DNA of 64,000 nt from Streptomyces sp. NBC_00102 (GTDB lineage Bacteria; Actinomycetota; Actinomycetes; Streptomycetales; Streptomycetaceae), in assembly GCF_026343115.1 (NCBI RefSeq), contig NZ_JAPEMC010000002.1:186001-250000 (forward strand). Direction: 5' to 3'. Below, one piece after another: positions 51,509 to 60,575 of this stretch. Position 1 is the stretch's first letter, and each line of letters starts with the position of its first letter. The translations under genes were made by a program, and so were the position numbers. The notes under the pieces were generated by a model. That model had not been told where the DNA came from and searched no databases. It saw only the letters and a program-made list of their open reading frames with translations.

Positions 51509-52085
51509 GCGCGGTCACGTACCGGACCTCGGGAACCATCAGGCCGCCCGCGTCGAAGTCCTCCTCGGCCCCGTCCGGGGCGAAGCCCGCGCGCTCGTAG
51601 AAGCGGCGCGCCCCGGTGTTCTCCCGCAGCACCCAGAGCGCCAGCGTCGGGAAACCGTCCCCCGCCGCCCGTGCCATGACCTCGGCGAGGAGAGCGCCGC
51701 CCGTGCCCGTCCCCGTCCGGTCCGGCCGTACGTAGAGCGTGTACAGCTCACCGCCCTCGGTCCGGCGCCCGTCGTCCTCGCGGTAGGCGCCGTAGCAGGC
51801 CCAGCCGACGACCTCCGGCGCCGGCTGACCGGGCGGCCCGGTCACCGCCACCAGGTTCACCGCGCCGCCCGCGGCGAGCCGCTCGCGCCGGATCTCCGTC
51901 TCCCGGCCGACGTCCATCGCGTCCAGGTACGGCTGCGGCATCAGCCCGAGGTACGCGGACTGCCAGCCGCCCACCCGTATCGCCGCGACCGCCTCGCAGT
52001 CCTCGTCGGTCATCTCGCGCACGTGCGGGCCCGGGTCGGGCGCCGGGGCTGGTCCAGTGGTGTGCCGTGTCTCCATGACGGCCAT
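51480..52085 (-). CDS. GNAT family N-acetyltransferase
   Basis: A 201-residue acetyltransferase with a complete GNAT core. The start is VREMTDEDCEAVAAIRVGGW, acetyl-CoA motif A is ELYTLYVRPDRTGTGTGGAL (T-G-x-G-x-G form), and the end is LWVLRENTGARRFYERAGFA. The last 29 bases overlap the convergent HEAT-like gene. A 45-base gap separates it from the hydrolase gene upstream on the same strand, so the two may be cotranscribed. The acceptor is unknown. Confidence 0.88.
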   Translation of the reverse strand: MAVMETRHTTGPAPAPDPGPHVREMTDEDCEAVAAIRVGGWQSAYLGLMPQPYLDAMDVGRETEIRRERLAAGGAVNLVAVTGPPGQPAPEVVGWACYGAYREDDGRRTEGGELYTLYVRPDRTGTGTGGALLAEVMARAAGDGFPTLALWVLRENTGARRFYERAGFAPDGAEEDFDAGGLMVPEVRYVTALTPPAAGTP

Positions 52086-52130
52086 CCTGGAGCACCCCCC
52101 GCGCCGGGATCGCGCCGGGCCCGCCGCGGG

Positions 52131-53726
52131 TCAGCCCCGGAAGCCGAGCAGACCGTGCAAGGTGCCGCCGCCGTTGCCCGAGGTGGTCCCGCTGTCGGTC
52201 GCGCGCAGCGCCTTCTCGGCGGGCAGCGGCATCGGGTCCGGGCGGGCCGCGCAGACCGCGTCGGGGCGTTCGCCGTCGGTCGCGGCCGGCAGGGCGCCGG
52301 TCGCCAGGTAGTCCGACAGGTAGGTGTCGAGACAGGTGTTGCCGCTCAGGGTGATGCCGTGGTTCCCGCCGCCCTGCTCCACGACCAGGCGGGAGTCCTT
52401 CAGCTTGCGGTGCATGCTCAGGCCGCCCTCGTACGGGGTGGCCGCGTCCTCGGTCGCCTGGAAGAGCAGCACCGGCGGCACCGCGTCGTTCGCGATCCGG
52501 ACCGGGCTGAGCGGCTCCACCGGCCAGCTCGCGCACGGCGCGTTGTACCAGGTGTTGTTCCAGGTGATGAAGGGCGCCTTCGCGTCCACCGTCCGCGCGT
52601 CGTCGCGCCAGGTGGTCCAGTCCCGGGGCCAGGCGGCGTCGCGGCACTGGACCGCGGTGTAGACGGAGTAGCCGTTGCTGTCGTCGCCGGCCTCGCCGAA
52701 GCGTTCGTAGGCGGCGAGCAGCGCCTTCTCGTCGGCGTCGTTCACGTACGACGCGAACGCCTCGGCGAGGTGGGGCCAGTAGCCGTTGTAGTAGCCGCCG
52801 GGCAGGAAGGTGTCCTCCAGCTCCCCGGGGCCGACCTTGCCGCCGGCCGGCTTCCCGGCGACCGCCGCCCGCATCCGGTACCAGGCCGCCTCGACCGCCT
52901 CGGGGTCCGTACCGAGGCGGTACGTCGCGTCGTTCCTCGCCACCCAGGCGGCGAAGGCCTTGTGGCGTGCGTCGAAGGCGTAGTCCTGGGCGATGTTGTC
53001 CTCGTACCAGACACCCTCGGGATCCACGACGGAGTCGAGCACGAACCGCCGTACCCGGTCCGGGTGGAGCTGGGCGTAGACCGCGCCGAGGTAGGTGCCG
53101 TAGGAGTAGCCGAAGTAGTTGATCCGCCGGGCGCCGAGGGCTTCGCGGATCACGTCCAGGTCGTGGGCCGCGCTCACGGTGTCCATGTACGGCAGCAGGT
53201 CGCCGTACTTGCTTCCGCAGGCCCCGGCGAACGACTCCGCCCGGCCGCGGACCGTCCGCTCGGCGGCGGCGGACGCGGGCACCGACTCCGGGCGCACCGG
53301 CGCGAAGTAGCCGGGCACGCAGTCGAGTTTCGGGGTGCTCTTCCCGACCCCGCGCGGGTCGAAGCCGATCACGTCGTACTCGGCGGCGACCTTCGCGGGC
53401 AGTGCCGTGGACACGAATCCGGCCAGGTTCAGGCCGCTGCCGCCGGGGCCGCCCGGGTTGACCAGCAGCGGCCCCTGGAAGGTCTTCGCGGTGTGCGGGA
53501 CGCGGGTCAGAGCCAGCGTGACCAGGCGTTCGTCGGGGTGGGCGTGGTCGAGCGGGGCCCGGACCGTGGCGCACTGGAGCGTCGGCCGGGCGTCAGTGGC
53601 GCACGAGGTCCACTTCAGGGGCGCGGGCGCGGCGCCGGTGTCGGCTGTCGCGCGAGCGGGGACGCCGGTCACCAGACCGGCGACCACCGCACTCGCGGCG
53701 ATCAGGATTCCTGCACGGTTCGTCAT
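52131..53726 (-). CDS. Secreted alpha/beta hydrolase, tripeptidyl aminopeptidase (TAP)-like
   Basis: A 531-residue exported serine hydrolase. The signal peptide spans about residues 1-28 (ILIAASAVVAGLVTG, ending ARATA). The catalytic alpha/beta domain has oxyanion motif VNPGGPGGSGLN and nucleophile elbow YFGYSYGTYLG (Ser208). The C-terminal TAP-like domain has acid/His region FQATEDAATPYEGG and QGGGNHGITL and several Cys for disulphides. It resembles Streptomyces secreted tripeptidyl aminopeptidases. The ATG at 53726 with GGGAGG upstream gives the signal peptide; the frame extends 49 codons further without a ribosome site. Role: release of N-terminal tripeptides or small esters outside the cell. 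Confidence 0.92.
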   Translation of the reverse strand: MTNRAGILIAASAVVAGLVTGVPARATADTGAAPAPLKWTSCATDARPTLQCATVRAPLDHAHPDERLVTLALTRVPHTAKTFQGPLLVNPGGPGGSGLNLAGFVSTALPAKVAAEYDVIGFDPRGVGKSTPKLDCVPGYFAPVRPESVPASAAAERTVRGRAESFAGACGSKYGDLLPYMDTVSAAHDLDVIREALGARRINYFGYSYGTYLGAVYAQLHPDRVRRFVLDSVVDPEGVWYEDNIAQDYAFDARHKAFAAWVARNDATYRLGTDPEAVEAAWYRMRAAVAGKPAGGKVGPGELEDTFLPGGYYNGYWPHLAEAFASYVNDADEKALLAAYERFGEAGDDSNGYSVYTAVQCRDAAWPRDWTTWRDDARTVDAKAPFITWNNTWYNAPCASWPVEPLSPVRIANDAVPPVLLFQATEDAATPYEGGLSMHRKLKDSRLVVEQGGGNHGITLSGNTCLDTYLSDYLATGALPAATDGERPDAVCAARPDPMPLPAEKALRATDSGTTSGNGGGTLHGLLGFRG

Positions 53727-53918
53727 ACGGCCTCCCGAGGCGAGGGATCGCGGCTGCTTCAGGGCGCAGCCTCGGCCGGATGCTCCCCGCGAACGGCGGG
53801 AGAGGGACGCGGCGCGGCCGGAGTTGACCCGTACGGGCGGCCGGGCGGCGTCACCCGGGCCCGCTCGGAGCACCCCGTCACCTTGGCCTGTGAGCAGGAG
53901 ACCGGCGGTGGGAGGCCG

Positions 53919-54257
53919 TCAGTGCCGCGCTTCCCGGAGCGCCGCTGAGACGACCGCGTCGAGGAGGCCGGGGAAGGCGCGGTCCAGGTCCGCGCGGCGC
54001 AGGGTGTTCAGCTTCGTCGTGCCCTCGTAGTGCTGCCGGATGAGCCCGGCGCGGCGCAGGACCTTGAAGTGGTGGCTGCTGGTGGACCTCGTGACGTCGA
54101 TGTCGAAGGTCCCGCACGCCATGTCCCGCTCCGAGACGGCGAGTTGCCGGACGATGCTGCGCCGTACGGGGTCGACCAGCGCCTCCAGCACGTCCTGGAG
54201 CGTCATGTCCTCGGCGGCGACGTGGTCGGCGATGCGCTCGTCCGTCTCTGCGGTCAC
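53919..54257 (-). CDS. ArsR family transcriptional regulator
   Basis: A 112-residue ArsR/SmtB-type winged-helix protein. It has DVLEALVDPVRRSIVRQLAV, recognition helix TRSTSSHHFKVLRRAGLIRQ, and wing HYEGTTKLNTL. There is no metal-binding CxC in the alpha-3 helix (one Cys in DMACGTFD), so it may sense an organic ligand or redox state. It starts at 54257 or at the internal ATG 18 codons later (MTLQDVLEAL). It is divergent from an MFS exporter gene, with three clear and one weak 16-bp repeats between them that are likely its operators. Confidence 0.9.
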   Translation of the reverse strand: MTAETDERIADHVAAEDMTLQDVLEALVDPVRRSIVRQLAVSERDMACGTFDIDVTRSTSSHHFKVLRRAGLIRQHYEGTTKLNTLRRADLDRAFPGLLDAVVSAALREARH

Positions 54258-54305
54258 GTGGCCGGCCCTCCTTGCATTCGAACGCGGCAGCTCATCCTAC
54301 GGCAG

Positions 54306-54369
54306 CTCGGAAGTTCGATGGCTGTCAAGTTTGATGTCTGTCAAGTTTGACGCTTGTGAAGTTTGATGC
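54306..54369. repeat. 16-bp iterons between arsR and MFS gene
   Basis: Three near-identical 16-base units (CTGTCAAGTTTGATGT at 54322-54337, CTGTCAAGTTTGACGC at 54338-54353, TTGTGAAGTTTGATGC at 54354-54369) follow a weaker fourth (54306-54321, 11 of 16 matching the first full unit). A period of 16 bp is 1.5 helical turns. The last unit overlaps a possible promoter for the MFS gene (TTGTGA, 17 bases, CATACT at 54377-54382). They are probable ArsR binding sites. Confidence 0.75.
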
Positions 54370-54498
54370 CCATCGACATACTCGTCTCCATGAGCGCGGG
54401 AGATTCCCCCGTCGTGCTCCCGGCCGCCTGTGCGTACGCCCGCGCGACCGTCTGTGCGACCGGGTTTCCCCCGCCGAGTCCACCCTGAGGAGAGAACG

Positions 54499-55920
54499 AT
54501 GCCCACGCCCGGAACCGACGCCCTGTCGCCCCCTGCCGGGGTCGCGCCCGTCCGGAGCGGGGCGTCGCCGGGGCTGCGGCTGACCGCCCTCGCCGCCGGC
54601 TTCGTCATGGCGACGCTGGACGTGACCGTGGTCAACGTGGCCGGCCCGGCGGTCCAGGAGGACCTGCACGCCTCGCTGTCCGAGCTCACGTGGATCGTGG
54701 ACGGCTACGTGCTGGTCTTCGGCTCGTTACTTCTGCTGGGCGGTGGCCTCGCGAACCGCCTCGGTGCGAAGAAGGTCTACCTGTGGGGCATGGCCGTCTT
54801 CTTCGTCGCCTCGCTCGGCTGCGCGCTCGCACCGGATGCCGCGTCCCTGGTCGTCGCACGCCTCGTGCAGGGTGTGGGTGCGGCCCTCTTCATGCCGAGC
54901 TCGCTCTCGCTGCTGGTGCTCTCGTTCCCCGGGAAGCGCGAGCGGACCCGCATGCTGGGCCTGTGGTCCGCGATCGTGGCCACCTCGGCGGGACTGGGCC
55001 CGAGCGTCGGCGGTCTGCTGGTCGGCGCGTTCGGGTGGCGGAGCATCTTCCTCCTCAATCTGCCCGTCGGCATCGCCGGCATCCTGCTGACCGTGCGCTT
55101 CGTCACCGCTACCGAGGTCCGGCCCGTCCGGCTGGCCGTCCCCGGCCATGTCCTGTGGATCGCGGCGCTCGCCGCACTGAGCTTCGCGCTCATCGAGGGG
55201 CCGCGCCTCGGCTGGGCGGCCGGCGCGCTGCTGGTCTCGTACGCGGTGCTCGCCGTTTCGGGCGGGGCGCTGGTGGCGCGCGAGCGACGGGCCACGCATC
55301 CGGTCATGCCGTGGAGCCTTTTCCGCCGGGCGGGCTTCTCCGGTGCGAACCTGGTCGGTTTCCTCTTCAACTTCGGGCTGTACGGCGGCATGTTCATGTT
55401 CGCGCTCTACCTGCAGCGGTCCCGGGGGGACGGTCCGCTCAGGGCGGGGCTGGAAATGCTGCCCATGACCGTCTGCATTCCGATGGCCAACCTCGTCTAC
55501 GCGCGTGTCTCGGCGCGCTTCTCCAACGGGGCCCTGCTGACCCTCTGTCTCCTGGTCGCCGGTGCCGCGTCCGCGAGCATGAGCGAAGTCTCCGCCTCGA
55601 CGCCCTACTGGGTGGTGGCCCTGGGTGTCGGCGTCGCCAACCTCGGCGCGGGCATCGTCTCTCCGGGGATGACCGCGGCGCTCGTGGACTCCGCCGGACC
55701 CGAGAACGCCAACGTGGCCGGCTCCGTCCTCAACGCCAACCGGCAGATCGGGACCCTGGTCGGCGTCGCCGTCATGAGCGTGGTGCTCGCCGCGGTCCCG
55801 GACTGGGACCGAGGGCCGGGGGTCTGCTTCCTGCTGGTGGGGGTCGCGTACATCGCCGCGGCCGCCTGCGCCTGGCAGCTGATCACCCGGTCCGAACGCC
55901 GTGAGGCCGCCACGGTCTGA
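54499..55920 (+). CDS. MFS transporter, DHA2 (14-helix) drug exporter type
   Basis: A 473-residue transporter with 14 predicted helices. Motif D1 is ATLDVTVVNVAGPAVQEDL, motif A GGGLANRLGAKKVYLWG, and motif C-like GLGPSVGGLLVGAFGWRSIF. It probably exports drugs or toxic metabolites. The ATG at 54499 has GAGGAGAG upstream. Codon 77 (54727-54729) is TTA, implying bldA-dependent translation during development. It is divergent from arsR with 16-bp iterons between, so it is the probable target of that regulator. It is convergent with the radical SAM gene (22-base gap). Confidence 0.9.
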   Translation: MPTPGTDALSPPAGVAPVRSGASPGLRLTALAAGFVMATLDVTVVNVAGPAVQEDLHASLSELTWIVDGYVLVFGSLLLLGGGLANRLGAKKVYLWGMAVFFVASLGCALAPDAASLVVARLVQGVGAALFMPSSLSLLVLSFPGKRERTRMLGLWSAIVATSAGLGPSVGGLLVGAFGWRSIFLLNLPVGIAGILLTVRFVTATEVRPVRLAVPGHVLWIAALAALSFALIEGPRLGWAAGALLVSYAVLAVSGGALVARERRATHPVMPWSLFRRAGFSGANLVGFLFNFGLYGGMFMFALYLQRSRGDGPLRAGLEMLPMTVCIPMANLVYARVSARFSNGALLTLCLLVAGAASASMSEVSASTPYWVVALGVGVANLGAGIVSPGMTAALVDSAGPENANVAGSVLNANRQIGTLVGVAVMSVVLAAVPDWDRGPGVCFLLVGVAYIAAAACAWQLITRSERREAATV

Positions 55921-55942
55921 GGTGTCCCGGCCCCGCGGAGCC

Positions 55943-57064
55943 TCAGAGGAGCGTGAGCTGGGTGGGCCCCGTCGCAGCCCCGGCGGCCCCGGCCGAGCCG
56001 TGGGCCGGCGGTTCGGGCGGGGCGATCCGCCGGGCGGCACCCCGGGTGGGCGGGCCGATGCCGAACTCGGCGGCGATCTCGTGCACCTGCCGGGTGATCT
56101 GCCGCTGGTACCAGTGCGGGGCGTACGAACCGCCGGCGTACATCCGCTCGTACCGCGCGACGAGGTGCGGGTGGTGGCGGCCCAGCCACGCCATGAACCA
56201 CTCCCGGGCGCCCGCCCGCAGATGCAGCACGAGCGGGGTCACCGAGGTGGCGCCCGCCTCGGCGACGGCCCGGACCGTGGCCCGCAGCTGGTCGGGGCGG
56301 TCGCCGAGGAACGGGATGACGGGGGCCATCAGGACCGCGCACCCGATGCCCGCCTCCGTCAGGGTGCGAACGGCGTCCAGCCGGCGTTCGGGAGCCGGGG
56401 TGCCGGGTTCCACCGTGCGCCAGAGCTCGCGGTCGACGAAGCCCACCGAGACGCAGACGCCGACCTCGGTCACCGCGGCGGCCTGCCGCAGCAGATCCAG
56501 ATCGCGCAGGATCAGGGTGCCCTTGGTCAGGATCGAGAACGGGTTGGCGTGGTCGCGCAGGGCGCCGATGATCCCCGGCATCAGGCCGTATCGGCCCTCC
56601 GCGCGCTGGTAGCAGTCGACGTTGGTGCCCATCGCGAGGTGGTCACCGCGCCAGCGCGGTGAGGCCAGTTCGCGCCGGAGCAGTTCCACCGCGTTGATCT
56701 TGACGACGATCTGCGAGTCGAAACCGGCCCCGGTGTCCAGATCCAGATAGCTGTGCGTCTTGCGGGCGAAGCAGTACACACACGCGTGGCTGCAGCCCCG
56801 GTAGGGGTTGAGCGTCCATTCGAACGGCATCCGGGAGGCCCCGGGCACCCGGTTCACGAGGGAGCGGGCGCGGATCTCGTGGAAGGTCATCCCGCGGAAC
56901 TCCGGGGTGTCGAAGACGCGCTTCGTCACCGCGTCGGCGGCGAAGAGCGCGGCGGGGGGCCCGCTCGCGGCCGCCGGTCCGGCGTCTCCTTCGCCGGCGG
57001 TGTCCCCGGCAGCCGCGGTGTTCTCGGTGGTCGCGGCGTTCTCGGCCAGGTGGTCCCAGCGCAT
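55943..57064 (-). CDS. Rv2578c-type radical SAM protein
   Basis: A 373-residue radical SAM enzyme of the Rv2578c group (related to spore photoproduct lyase). The 4Fe-4S/SAM motif is RGCSHACVYCFARKTHSYLD (Cys91, Cys95, Cys98; CxxxCxxC). The region after it includes IVVKINAVELLRREL, MGTNVDCYQRAEGRYG and TKGTLILRDLDLL. A short Ala/Thr-rich N-terminus precedes the domain. The ATG at 57064 has GAGGAGG upstream. A LexA-type box (GAACATTTGTTC) lies 34 bases upstream, so DNA damage induction is likely and supports a repair role. The substrate is unknown. Confidence 0.9.
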   Translation of the reverse strand: MRWDHLAENAATTENTAAAGDTAGEGDAGPAAASGPPAALFAADAVTKRVFDTPEFRGMTFHEIRARSLVNRVPGASRMPFEWTLNPYRGCSHACVYCFARKTHSYLDLDTGAGFDSQIVVKINAVELLRRELASPRWRGDHLAMGTNVDCYQRAEGRYGLMPGIIGALRDHANPFSILTKGTLILRDLDLLRQAAAVTEVGVCVSVGFVDRELWRTVEPGTPAPERRLDAVRTLTEAGIGCAVLMAPVIPFLGDRPDQLRATVRAVAEAGATSVTPLVLHLRAGAREWFMAWLGRHHPHLVARYERMYAGGSYAPHWYQRQITRQVHEIAAEFGIGPPTRGAARRIAPPEPPAHGSAGAAGAATGPTQLTLL

Positions 57065-57097
57065 CGGCACCTCCTCGGTGGCTCGATTTCGACAATA

Positions 57098-57109
57098 GAA
57101 CATTTGTTC
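57098..57109. promoter_or_regulatory. LexA (SOS) box upstream of the radical SAM gene
   Basis: GAACATTTGTTC is a perfect match to the actinobacterial LexA operator form GAAC-N4-GTTC. It sits at the edge of a possible -10 TATTGT on the minus strand (57097-57092), 34 bases before the start codon, which is ideal for repression of this gene. Confidence 0.72.
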
Positions 57110-57284
57110 CCATGATCGTGCGGAGTGCCCTTCCGGAGAGGGTCCGGACGACTTTCGGGCCAGTTCGTGGCCGGTAAGGGAGGGCGCGATCCGCCAGGAG
57201 GTTCACCGGCCCGATTTTGAGCGGACCCTCCCGGAGTGGTTGGCTCAGCTCGCCCCCCATCAACCGAGTGCTGGAGGAACAGCC

Positions 57285-57737
57285 ATGGCGCAGGTCGAGG
57301 CCACGACGGAGCGGACCATCGCGGCGGACGCGGAGACGGTGTTCGACGCGCTGGCCGACTACAAGGAGGTGCGGGGCAAGGTGCTGCCCGGACACTTCAG
57401 CGAGTACGAGGTCCGCGAGGGCGGCGACGGGGAGGGCACCCTCGTCCACTGGAAGCTCCAGGCCACAGCCAAGCGGGTGCGCGACTGCCTCCTGGAGGTG
57501 ACCGAGCCGACCGACGGCCAGCTGGTCGAGAAGGACCGCAACTCCTCCATGGTCACCACCTGGACCGTCACCCCCGCCGGGGAAGGCCGCTCCAAGGCGG
57601 TCGTCTCCACCGTCTGGAACGGCGCCGGCGGCATCGGCGGCTTCTTCGAGCGGACCTTCGCCCCCAAGGGGCTCGCCCGCATCTACGACGAGCTGCTCCA
57701 GAACCTCGCCGGCGAGGTCGAGAAGAGCGCGAAGTAG
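57285..57737 (+). CDS. SRPBCC family protein
   Basis: A 150-residue START/Bet v 1-like protein. It begins [20 protein letters not shown] and ends in the long helix [20 protein letters not shown]. It is related in fold to the protein at 35465. It probably binds a hydrophobic ligand; no catalytic residues are evident. A GGAGGA precedes the ATG at 57285. It is a single gene upstream of the large MFS gene, with 256 bases between. Confidence 0.85.
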   Translation: MAQVEATTERTIAADAETVFDALADYKEVRGKVLPGHFSEYEVREGGDGEGTLVHWKLQATAKRVRDCLLEVTEPTDGQLVEKDRNSSMVTTWTVTPAGEGRSKAVVSTVWNGAGGIGGFFERTFAPKGLARIYDELLQNLAGEVEKSAK

Positions 57738-57993
57738 GTTCCGTCGCCGGACGGTGAGCCCACCGCCACCGTCCGTGCGCCGGTCGCGTTCCCCCGCACC
57801 CCGCCCGCCACTCGGCGCATCCGACGCCTCACCGGAACGAGTGGTTTTCCAGGGCAACCTGTTGTGCGCCCCGCGCCGCTCTCACCGGCGGATACGCCTG
57901 TGCGCGGGCCGTCCGCGGTGCCCGAAGTCGTTTGCCCCTCCTTGCTGCCCGATGCGAGAAATGTGCGGCGCAGTGCGACGAGGGGAGCGTTCC

Positions 57994-60534
57994 GTGGTGG
58001 GTGGCAGCACGCTGGTCGAGGGCGGACCGGACGGGTCGGGGGACCGGGAGGACGAGGCCGGGCACCCGGCCGTGATCCCTCCGGACGACGCCCCGACCGA
58101 GGAGATCCCCGTACGGGCCGGGACCTTCGCACGCAAGGAACCCGCCGCGCCCGGACCGCCGGCCGCCGACGGCGAGGTGAACGCCCGTCAGGTCCGGACG
58201 GTCTTCCTCGGGCTCATGCTCACCCTGCTGCTCGCCGCCCTCGACCAGATGATCGTGGCCACCGCCCTGCCGAAGATCGTCGGCGAGCTGCACGGACTCG
58301 ACAAGATGTCCTGGGCGGTCACCGCCTACCTGCTGGCGTCCACGATCGTGCTGCCGCTCTACGGCAAACTCGGCGACCTCTTCGGGCGCAAGGGCGTCTT
58401 CCAGTTCGCGATCGTCGTCTTCGTCGTCGGCTCAGCCCTCGCGGGCTGGTCGCGCACCATGGACCAGCTGATCGCCTTCCGCGCCCTCCAGGGCATCGGC
58501 GGCGGCGGACTGATGATCGGCGTCCAGGCGATCATCGCGGACATCGTGCCGCCCCGGCAGCGCGGCCGGTACATGGGGCTCATCGGCGCGGTCTTCGGGC
58601 TGGCGTCCGTGGCCGGCCCGCTCCTCGGCGGCTTCTTCACCGACCACGTCTCCTGGCGCTGGTGCTTCTACATCAACGTGCCGTTCGGACTGGCGACCCT
58701 CGCCGTCATCGCCGTCGTGCTCAAGCTGCCCCGGCCCAGGGTCCGCCCGAAACTCGACGTACTGGGCGCCGCGCTGCTCGCCGTCGCCTCCACCTGCCTG
58801 GTGCTGCTGACCAGCTGGGGCGGTACCGAGTACGCCTGGGGATCGCGGACCATCGTGTTGCTCGCCGTGGGAGCGGTCGTCACCGCGGTGCTCTTCGTCG
58901 TCGTCGAGTCCCGGGCAGCAGAACCGATCATTCCCTTGCGGCTCTTCCGCGACTCGGTCTTCAACGTCAGCGGGCTCGTCGGCGCCGTCATCGGCGTGGC
59001 GCTGTTCGGCGCGGCGAGCTACCTGCCGACCTACCTCCAGATGGTCGACGGCGTGAGCGCCACCGAATCCGGGCTGCTGATGCTCCCGATGATGGGCGGC
59101 ATCGTCGGTGCCTCCGTCGTATCCGGGCAGATGATCTCCCGCTCGGGCCGCTACCGGATCCACCCGATCGTCGGCGGCGCCCTCTCGGCGATCGGCATGT
59201 GGCTGCTCTCCCGGCTGGAACTCGGAACCTCCCGGCTGGAGTACAGCTTCGCCCAAGCCGTGCTGGGCGTCGGGATCGGGCTCGTCATGCCGGTACTGGT
59301 GCTCGCGGTGCAGAACTCCGTACGCCCCACCGACCTGGGCACGGCCACCAGTGCCAACAACTACTTCCGGCAGATCGGCGGCAGCGTCGGGGCGGCCATC
59401 TTCGGGACGCTCTTCGCCGGACGCCTCGCCGACGCCCTGGCCGTCCGCCTGCCCACCGGCGCCGGGCTGCCCGACGCGAAGTCCGTCACCCCGCAGCTGA
59501 TCCGCACGCTCGACCCGGCCCTGCGCGACGCGTACATCCAGGCGTACGTGGACGCGATGCCGCGGATCTTCCTCTACCTGGTGCCGGTCCTGCTGACCGG
59601 TCTCGCCCTCGCCTTCTTCCTCAAGGAGAAACCCCTGGTGTCCCACCACACCCCCGAAGCCGCCGCCGAACCCGCCGAGATCCCCGCCGCCCGTACCGTC
59701 CCCGCCGCCGGTTCCGTGCCCGCCGCCGTCCCCGTACCCGTGCCCGCCGTCCCGCCCGTGGTGGTCGCCCACGTCGCCGGAGTACCGGTACGCGGCCGTG
59801 TCCAGCACCAGGACGGGACCACCGTCCCCCGGGCGGCCCTCACCCTCATCGACGTCCAGGGACACCAGGTGGGCCGGGGTGCCAGCGACGGAGAGGGGCG
59901 TTACGCGCTGAGCGTGCCCGGCTCCGGCAGCTACGTCCTGATCGCCGCGGCGGGAGGGCACCAGCCGCAGGCCGTCAGCGTCACCGTCGGCGAGCGGCCG
60001 GTCCAGCTCGACATCGTGCTCGGCGGCGCGGGCCGCCTCGCCGGCCGGGTCCTCACCCCGGACGGCTCCCCGGTCCGCGAGGCGACCGTCACCCTCACCG
60101 ACGTGCGCGGTGAGGTGGTCGCCTCCACCCGTACCGGCCACGAGGGCGGTTACGTCATCGGGGAGCTGGTCGCGGGCGAGTACACCCTCGCCGCCAGCGC
60201 CGCCGCCTTCCGGCCGGCCGCGCTCCCGGTCAGCGTGCAGGCCGCCCGCGAGACCCGCCAGGACATCGAGCTGGCGGGCGGCGCGGTGCTGCGCGGAGTC
60301 GTACGCGCCTCCGGCGGCCGGCTCGTCGAGGACGCCCGGGTCACCCTGCTCGACGCGGCGGGCAATGTCGTCGACACCCTCACCACCGGCCCGGACGGCG
60401 CGTTCCGCTTCGTGGACCTCTCGACCGGCGAGTACACGGTGATCGCGGCCGGCTACCCGCCGGTGGCCACCGTGCTCCAGGTCGCCGGCGGCGGGCGCAC
60501 CGAGCGCGACCTCCAACTCGGACACGAGGACTGA
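57994..60534 (+). CDS. MFS drug exporter fused to C-terminal CnaB/carboxypeptidase-regulatory-like repeats
   Basis: An 846-residue protein. Residues 1-60 form a polar acidic N-terminus. About residues 65-550 are a 14-helix DHA2-type MFS exporter ([20 protein letters not shown] motif D1; [20 protein letters not shown] motif [17 protein letters not shown]). After a Pro/Ala/Val linker (residues about 560-600) come three beta-sandwich repeats of about 80 residues of the carboxypeptidase regulatory/CnaB type, each with a Gly-x-Val-x-Pro or GRV start and a YxLxAxAxG end. The GTG at 57994 has AGGGGAG 6 bases upstream; GTG 57997 is an equal choice. With 14 helices and both ends inside, the repeats would be cytoplasmic, which is unusual. 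Confidence 0.9.
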   Translation: MVGGSTLVEGGPDGSGDREDEAGHPAVIPPDDAPTEEIPVRAGTFARKEPAAPGPPAADGEVNARQVRTVFLGLMLTLLLAALDQMIVATALPKIVGELHGLDKMSWAVTAYLLASTIVLPLYGKLGDLFGRKGVFQFAIVVFVVGSALAGWSRTMDQLIAFRALQGIGGGGLMIGVQAIIADIVPPRQRGRYMGLIGAVFGLASVAGPLLGGFFTDHVSWRWCFYINVPFGLATLAVIAVVLKLPRPRVRPKLDVLGAALLAVASTCLVLLTSWGGTEYAWGSRTIVLLAVGAVVTAVLFVVVESRAAEPIIPLRLFRDSVFNVSGLVGAVIGVALFGAASYLPTYLQMVDGVSATESGLLMLPMMGGIVGASVVSGQMISRSGRYRIHPIVGGALSAIGMWLLSRLELGTSRLEYSFAQAVLGVGIGLVMPVLVLAVQNSVRPTDLGTATSANNYFRQIGGSVGAAIFGTLFAGRLADALAVRLPTGAGLPDAKSVTPQLIRTLDPALRDAYIQAYVDAMPRIFLYLVPVLLTGLALAFFLKEKPLVSHHTPEAAAEPAEIPAARTVPAAGSVPAAVPVPVPAVPPVVVAHVAGVPVRGRVQHQDGTTVPRAALTLIDVQGHQVGRGASDGEGRYALSVPGSGSYVLIAAAGGHQPQAVSVTVGERPVQLDIVLGGAGRLAGRVLTPDGSPVREATVTLTDVRGEVVASTRTGHEGGYVIGELVAGEYTLAASAAAFRPAALPVSVQAARETRQDIELAGGAVLRGVVRASGGRLVEDARVTLLDAAGNVVDTLTTGPDGAFRFVDLSTGEYTVIAAGYPPVATVLQVAGGGRTERDLQLGHED

Positions 60535-60575
60535 CGGCCGGGGCGGGGTGCGGGCTCCCGGTCCGTCAGTCCTCG
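60525..60575. terminator. Convergent terminator that includes both stop codons
   Basis: A 13-base inverted repeat (60525-60537 with 60563-60575) spans the last codons of both the MFS fusion and the LysR gene, so the two proteins end alike (HED and GED) because of the hairpin. Confidence 0.75.
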
